A stretch of DNA of 42,655 nt from Mycobacterium sp. (GTDB lineage Bacteria > Actinomycetota > Actinomycetes > Mycobacteriales > Mycobacteriaceae), in contig JAKFVT010000049.1 in the NCBI GenBank assembly GCA_021732005.1, positions 1-42,655 of the forward strand, in the 5' to 3' direction. Positions 40,171 to 42,655 of the stretch are shown here, piece after piece. Numbering within the stretch: position 1 is the first letter of the stretch; each line of letters opens with the position of its first letter. Position numbers and translations under genes: made by a program. The notes under the pieces are model-generated. The model worked only from the letters and a program-made list of their open reading frames with translations. It searched no databases and had not been told where the DNA came from.

Positions 40171-42655
40171 ATGGCTGCGAGGCATCGTGCGGCGGGGCGA
40201 ACGAGAGCCAAGGCGATTCGTCGCGCTCGGCAACGCCACAGCAACATCTCCCTCTGGCTCGGAACCGGCGCCGTCGCTGTTGGCTTCTGCGCGACACTCG
40301 CCGCTGCGAGCGGCGTCGCCCACGCAGACTCCAGCCCTAACTTCGCGCCTCACGGAGGCGCGAGTTCCAAAGCCGGCACCCCAGGACGCACCACACCGCC
40401 GAGGCACCACACCTCCCAGGCCACCGATAGCGGCAGCGCCGAGGCACCCACTGCCGACGGCCTTCGCAGGACCGAGCACGCCGCCCCCGCCAACTCGCCG
40501 CATCTGAGGGTGCACGCGCCGTCTCTTCACGGGACGGCATTCCCGGCGCCGAACAGCCTGGTCGCCGCCAAGACGCCGCGCGCGAATGACGGGCCCTACA
40601 TCGATCCCATCACAGTGCTCACCGGACGGCCGTTGGTCGGCAACGGCGCCGACGGGACGGCGGACAGCCCGAACGGCAAGCCGGGCGGCTGGTTGTTCGG
40701 CAACGGAGGCGACGGATGGTCCGCGCCGTCCAATACCGGAATGGCCGGGGGCAACGGAGGTTTGGCGGGTCTCGTCGGCAACGGCGGCAGCGGAGGAGCG
40801 GGCGCTGCCGGGCAGTCCGGCGGTAACGGCGGGTCGGCACTCTGGTTCGGCGCAGGAGGGCAAGGTGGCGCCGGCGGCGGCGCCACTGTCTCCGGTCAAG
40901 CCGGAGGCAACGGCGGCGCAGGCGGGCAAGGCGGGCTGATCGGCGGCGGTAACAGCGGCAATGGCGGGGCCGGCGGGACCGGATTGGGCAGCGGCAACGG
41001 CGGCAACGGCGGCAACGGCGGCGCGGGCGGATACCTGAACGCGGGTGGCACAGGCGGTGCCGGCGGCAACAGCGGCACCGGCACCGGCGGCAACGGCGGA
41101 GCCGGTGGCGGCGCCACGCAGACCGGCGGAGCTGGCGGGGCGGGCGGCACCGGCGGCAACGGCGGCAACGGCGGCGCAGGCGGAATCGCGAACAGCTTTG
41201 GCTTCGGAAACGCCGTGGGCGGGGTCGGCGGCCAGGGCGGGACCGGCACCATCGGCGCCGGTGGGGCCGGCGGCGAAGGCGGAGTCGCGATCATGGGCCC
41301 CTATGACTTCACCCTCAACGGTGCGGTGCCCGCACCGTGGGGTACGGCCGTCGGCGCGGCCGGTGGAGACGGTGGGGCCGGTGCGACCGTAGGTGGCGCC
41401 GGAGGCACCGGCGGAATGGCGTACAACACCCTCGCCAGCGGATCTGCCACCGGCGGCGAGGGTGGCAGCGGTGGGGCCAGCGCCGGCGCGGGTCAGACAG
41501 GCGGCAGCGGCGGCGCCGGCGGCTCCGCGCACGGCGCCACGGGCACCGCGGGTGACGGCGGCGACGGTGGCGCGGGCATTGACGGCTCGGCCGGGTTGGC
41601 CGGCACCGATTCCGCGACCGCACCCACTGCAGGTGGCCAGGGCGGCAGCGGTGGTAGCGGCGGCGCCGGTGGTAATGGCGGCGCGGGTGGCGGCGGCGTC
41701 GTAGGTGGCCGGGGCGGAAATGGTGGCAAGGGTGGCAAGGGCGGCACCGGTGGTGCCGGCGGCACCAACACCGGCAACACCAGCGGCGCAGGCGGATCGG
41801 GTGGCCAGGGCGGCACCGGCGGCGCCGGCGGCGCAGCGGGCGCGGGAGGCAGCAACGGTGGCGCGAACGGCGTCATGGGCCTGGGCGGAGCGGGCGGGCT
41901 CGGCGGCAACGGCGGCGGCGGCGGAACCGGCAGCGCAGGCACTACCGGTACCTCAGCCACTGCGGGCATCCAGGGTGGCCAGGGCGGCGCCGCGGGACAA
42001 GGCGGTACCGGCGGAGCCGGCGGCGGCGTCGGCGGACAAGGCGGCGTCGGCGGCAAGGGCGGCGGCGGCGGTACCGGTGGAACGAACACCGGCAACACCG
42101 GCGCCAGTGGCGGAGCAGGCGGTCAGGGCGGCACGGGCGGCGTTGCGGGCGCTGGCGGACTAGGTGGCAGCGGCGGCGGCGCGACGGGCGCCATCGGCAG
42201 TGGGGGTGCCGGTGGAACCGGCGGCGCGGGCGGCGGCGGCGGTACCGGGGCCATCGGTACGACCGGACCTTCAGCCACCGCCGGCAACCAAGGCGGACAG
42301 GGCGGCGCCGGCGGGCAAGGCGGCACTGGCGGTGCCGGCATCGGCGGGGCCGGTGGTGGCACCGGCGGCCAAGGCGGTGTGGCCGGCAGCGGCGGGACCG
42401 GCGGGGACGGCGGCTCGAACACCGGCAACACCGGCGCCAGTGGCAGCGCAGGCGGCCAAGGCGGCCAGGGCGGCGACGCCGGCGCGGCCGGCCTCGGCGG
42501 CAGCGGCGGCGGCACGACGGGCGCCATCGGCAGTGCGGGCACCGGCGGGCTCGGCGGCAACGGCGGGGCCGGTGGCACCGGCACCACCGGAACGACCGGC
42601 ACGACGCCGACGGCCGGCGGCCAAGGCGGCCAGGGCGGCGCAGGCGGTCAGGGCG
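40171..42655 (+). CDS. PGRS protein with signal peptide instead of PE domain (3' end outside window)
   Basis: The reading frame stays open from ATG 40171 to the window end (828 codons seen, no stop). Residues 1-52 form a long basic Sec-type signal (RRARQRHSNISLWLGTGAVAVGFCATLAAASGVAHA). A Pro/Thr/His-rich linker follows to about residue 150. Then GRPLVGNGADG...GGWLFGNGGDG, the hallmark opening of the PGRS domain of PE_PGRS proteins, leads into hundreds of residues of GGx repeats. No PE domain is present. One non-repeat break, MGPYDFTLNGAVPAPWG, occurs near residue 376. It is probably a surface or secreted protein; the C terminus is not visible. It is not part of the two-gene paralogue pair by sequence. 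Confidence 0.88.
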   Translation, partial: MAARHRAAGRTRAKAIRRARQRHSNISLWLGTGAVAVGFCATLAAASGVAHADSSPNFAPHGGASSKAGTPGRTTPPRHHTSQATDSGSAEAPTADGLRRTEHAAPANSPHLRVHAPSLHGTAFPAPNSLVAAKTPRANDGPYIDPITVLTGRPLVGNGADGTADSPNGKPGGWLFGNGGDGWSAPSNTGMAGGNGGLAGLVGNGGSGGAGAAGQSGGNGGSALWFGAGGQGGAGGGATVSGQAGGNGGAGGQGGLIGGGNSGNGGAGGTGLGSGNGGNGGNGGAGGYLNAGGTGGAGGNSGTGTGGNGGAGGGATQTGGAGGAGGTGGNGGNGGAGGIANSFGFGNAVGGVGGQGGTGTIGAGGAGGEGGVAIMGPYDFTLNGAVPAPWGTAVGAAGGDGGAGATVGGAGGTGGMAYNTLASGSATGGEGGSGGASAGAGQTGGSGGAGGSAHGATGTAGDGGDGGAGIDGSAGLAGTDSATAPTAGGQGGSGGSGGAGGNGGAGGGGVVGGRGGNGGKGGKGGTGGAGGTNTGNTSGAGGSGGQGGTGGAGGAAGAGGSNGGANGVMGLGGAGGLGGNGGGGGTGSAGTTGTSATAGIQGGQGGAAGQGGTGGAGGGVGGQGGVGGKGGGGGTGGTNTGNTGASGGAGGQGGTGGVAGAGGLGGSGGGATGAIGSGGAGGTGGAGGGGGTGAIGTTGPSATAGNQGGQGGAGGQGGTGGAGIGGAGGGTGGQGGVAGSGGTGGDGGSNTGNTGASGSAGGQGGQGGDAGAAGLGGSGGGTTGAIGSAGTGGLGGNGGAGGTGTTGTTGTTPTAGGQGGQGGAGGQG
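41764..42655 (+). repeat. long-period repeats in PGRS domain
   Basis: Beyond the GGx triplets, a segment marked by (T/S)NTGNT(S/G) recurs at 41764, 42082 and 42415, that is every 318 and 333 bp (106 and 111 residues). Each unit continues through GAxG...GLGG, TGxxGT(T)G and (S/P)(P)TAGxQGGQGG blocks. The third unit is cut by the window end. Units differ by small in-frame changes, typical of PGRS variation. Confidence 0.75.

Noticed and set aside
40072..41532. Minus-strand 486-codon frame opposite the PGRS start
   Set aside because: Ala/Gly/Arg-biased antisense product with no family. The plus-strand frame has a clear ribosome-binding site and a signal peptide.
41493..42602. Minus-strand proline-rich frames opposite the PGRS gene
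   Set aside because: GGx-encoding DNA always reads as Pro/Ala on the other strand. The plus frame has a start, a signal peptide and PGRS motifs.

Overview
The window is chromosomal DNA from a Mycobacterium (sensu lato). On the minus strand it follows a gene order known from M. tuberculosis: argS, lysA, hom/thrA, thrC, thrB, rho, rpmE, prfA, prmC, sua5-type, wecA, atpI-B-E-F-H-A-G-D-C, a DUF2550 gene, cobO (plus strand), murA, then the rRNA operon promoter and leader. The mature 16S gene would start just outside the left edge. Mycobacterial marks include the b-delta fusion AtpH, the C-terminally extended AtpA, MurA with Asp117 in place of the catalytic Cys, and PGRS-type protein sequence.

Layout. 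1-14.9 kb: rRNA promoter/leader, murA, cobO, the F1Fo ATP synthase operon, wecA (cell-wall linker synthesis), tRNA modification (sua5-type), release factor RF1 with its methylase, and ribosomal protein L31. 15.0-18.3 kb: an insert absent between rpmE and rho in M. tuberculosis. It holds an acyl-CoA synthetase, a divergent TetR regulator with an operator-like palindrome, and a DUF3298-type lipoprotein. 18.4-27.0 kb: rho, with an added tandem hexapeptide repeat, and the tightly packed argS-lysA-hom-thrC-thrB aspartate-family amino-acid cluster. 27.2 kb: tRNA-Arg(CCG).

27.2-36.5 kb is a compact integrative element of about 9.26 kb inserted in the 3' half of tRNA-Arg. It is bounded by perfect 48-bp repeats (attL 27205-27252, attR 36466-36513). 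It has a tyrosine integrase overlapping an XRE repressor, a divergent excisionase-like gene, small coupled genes, a RepA-like AAA ATPase, and directly after it an origin-like block: three 11-bp iterons in tandem, two DnaA-box-like sites, one perfect inverted iteron and an AT-rich stretch. It then has a lone HK97-fold capsid protein of mature length, an HNH nuclease, and a minus-strand cargo operon of an HTH protein, a DUF5343 protein and a HEPN protein with an intact RN-x3-H motif. No terminase, portal, protease or tail genes are seen. This is the gene content of a phage satellite, comparable in size and type to the phiRv1/phiRv2 elements, carrying its own replicon and a probable anti-phage module. 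It is the most interesting part of the window.

36.5-42.7 kb: two paralogous secreted glycine/asparagine-rich repeat proteins, then the start of a PGRS protein whose PE domain is replaced by a Sec-type signal peptide. That gene runs off the right end.

All calls come from reading the sequence and recalling protein families. No database search or folding calculation was run. Start codons were chosen by ribosome-binding sites, overlaps and recalled family lengths.
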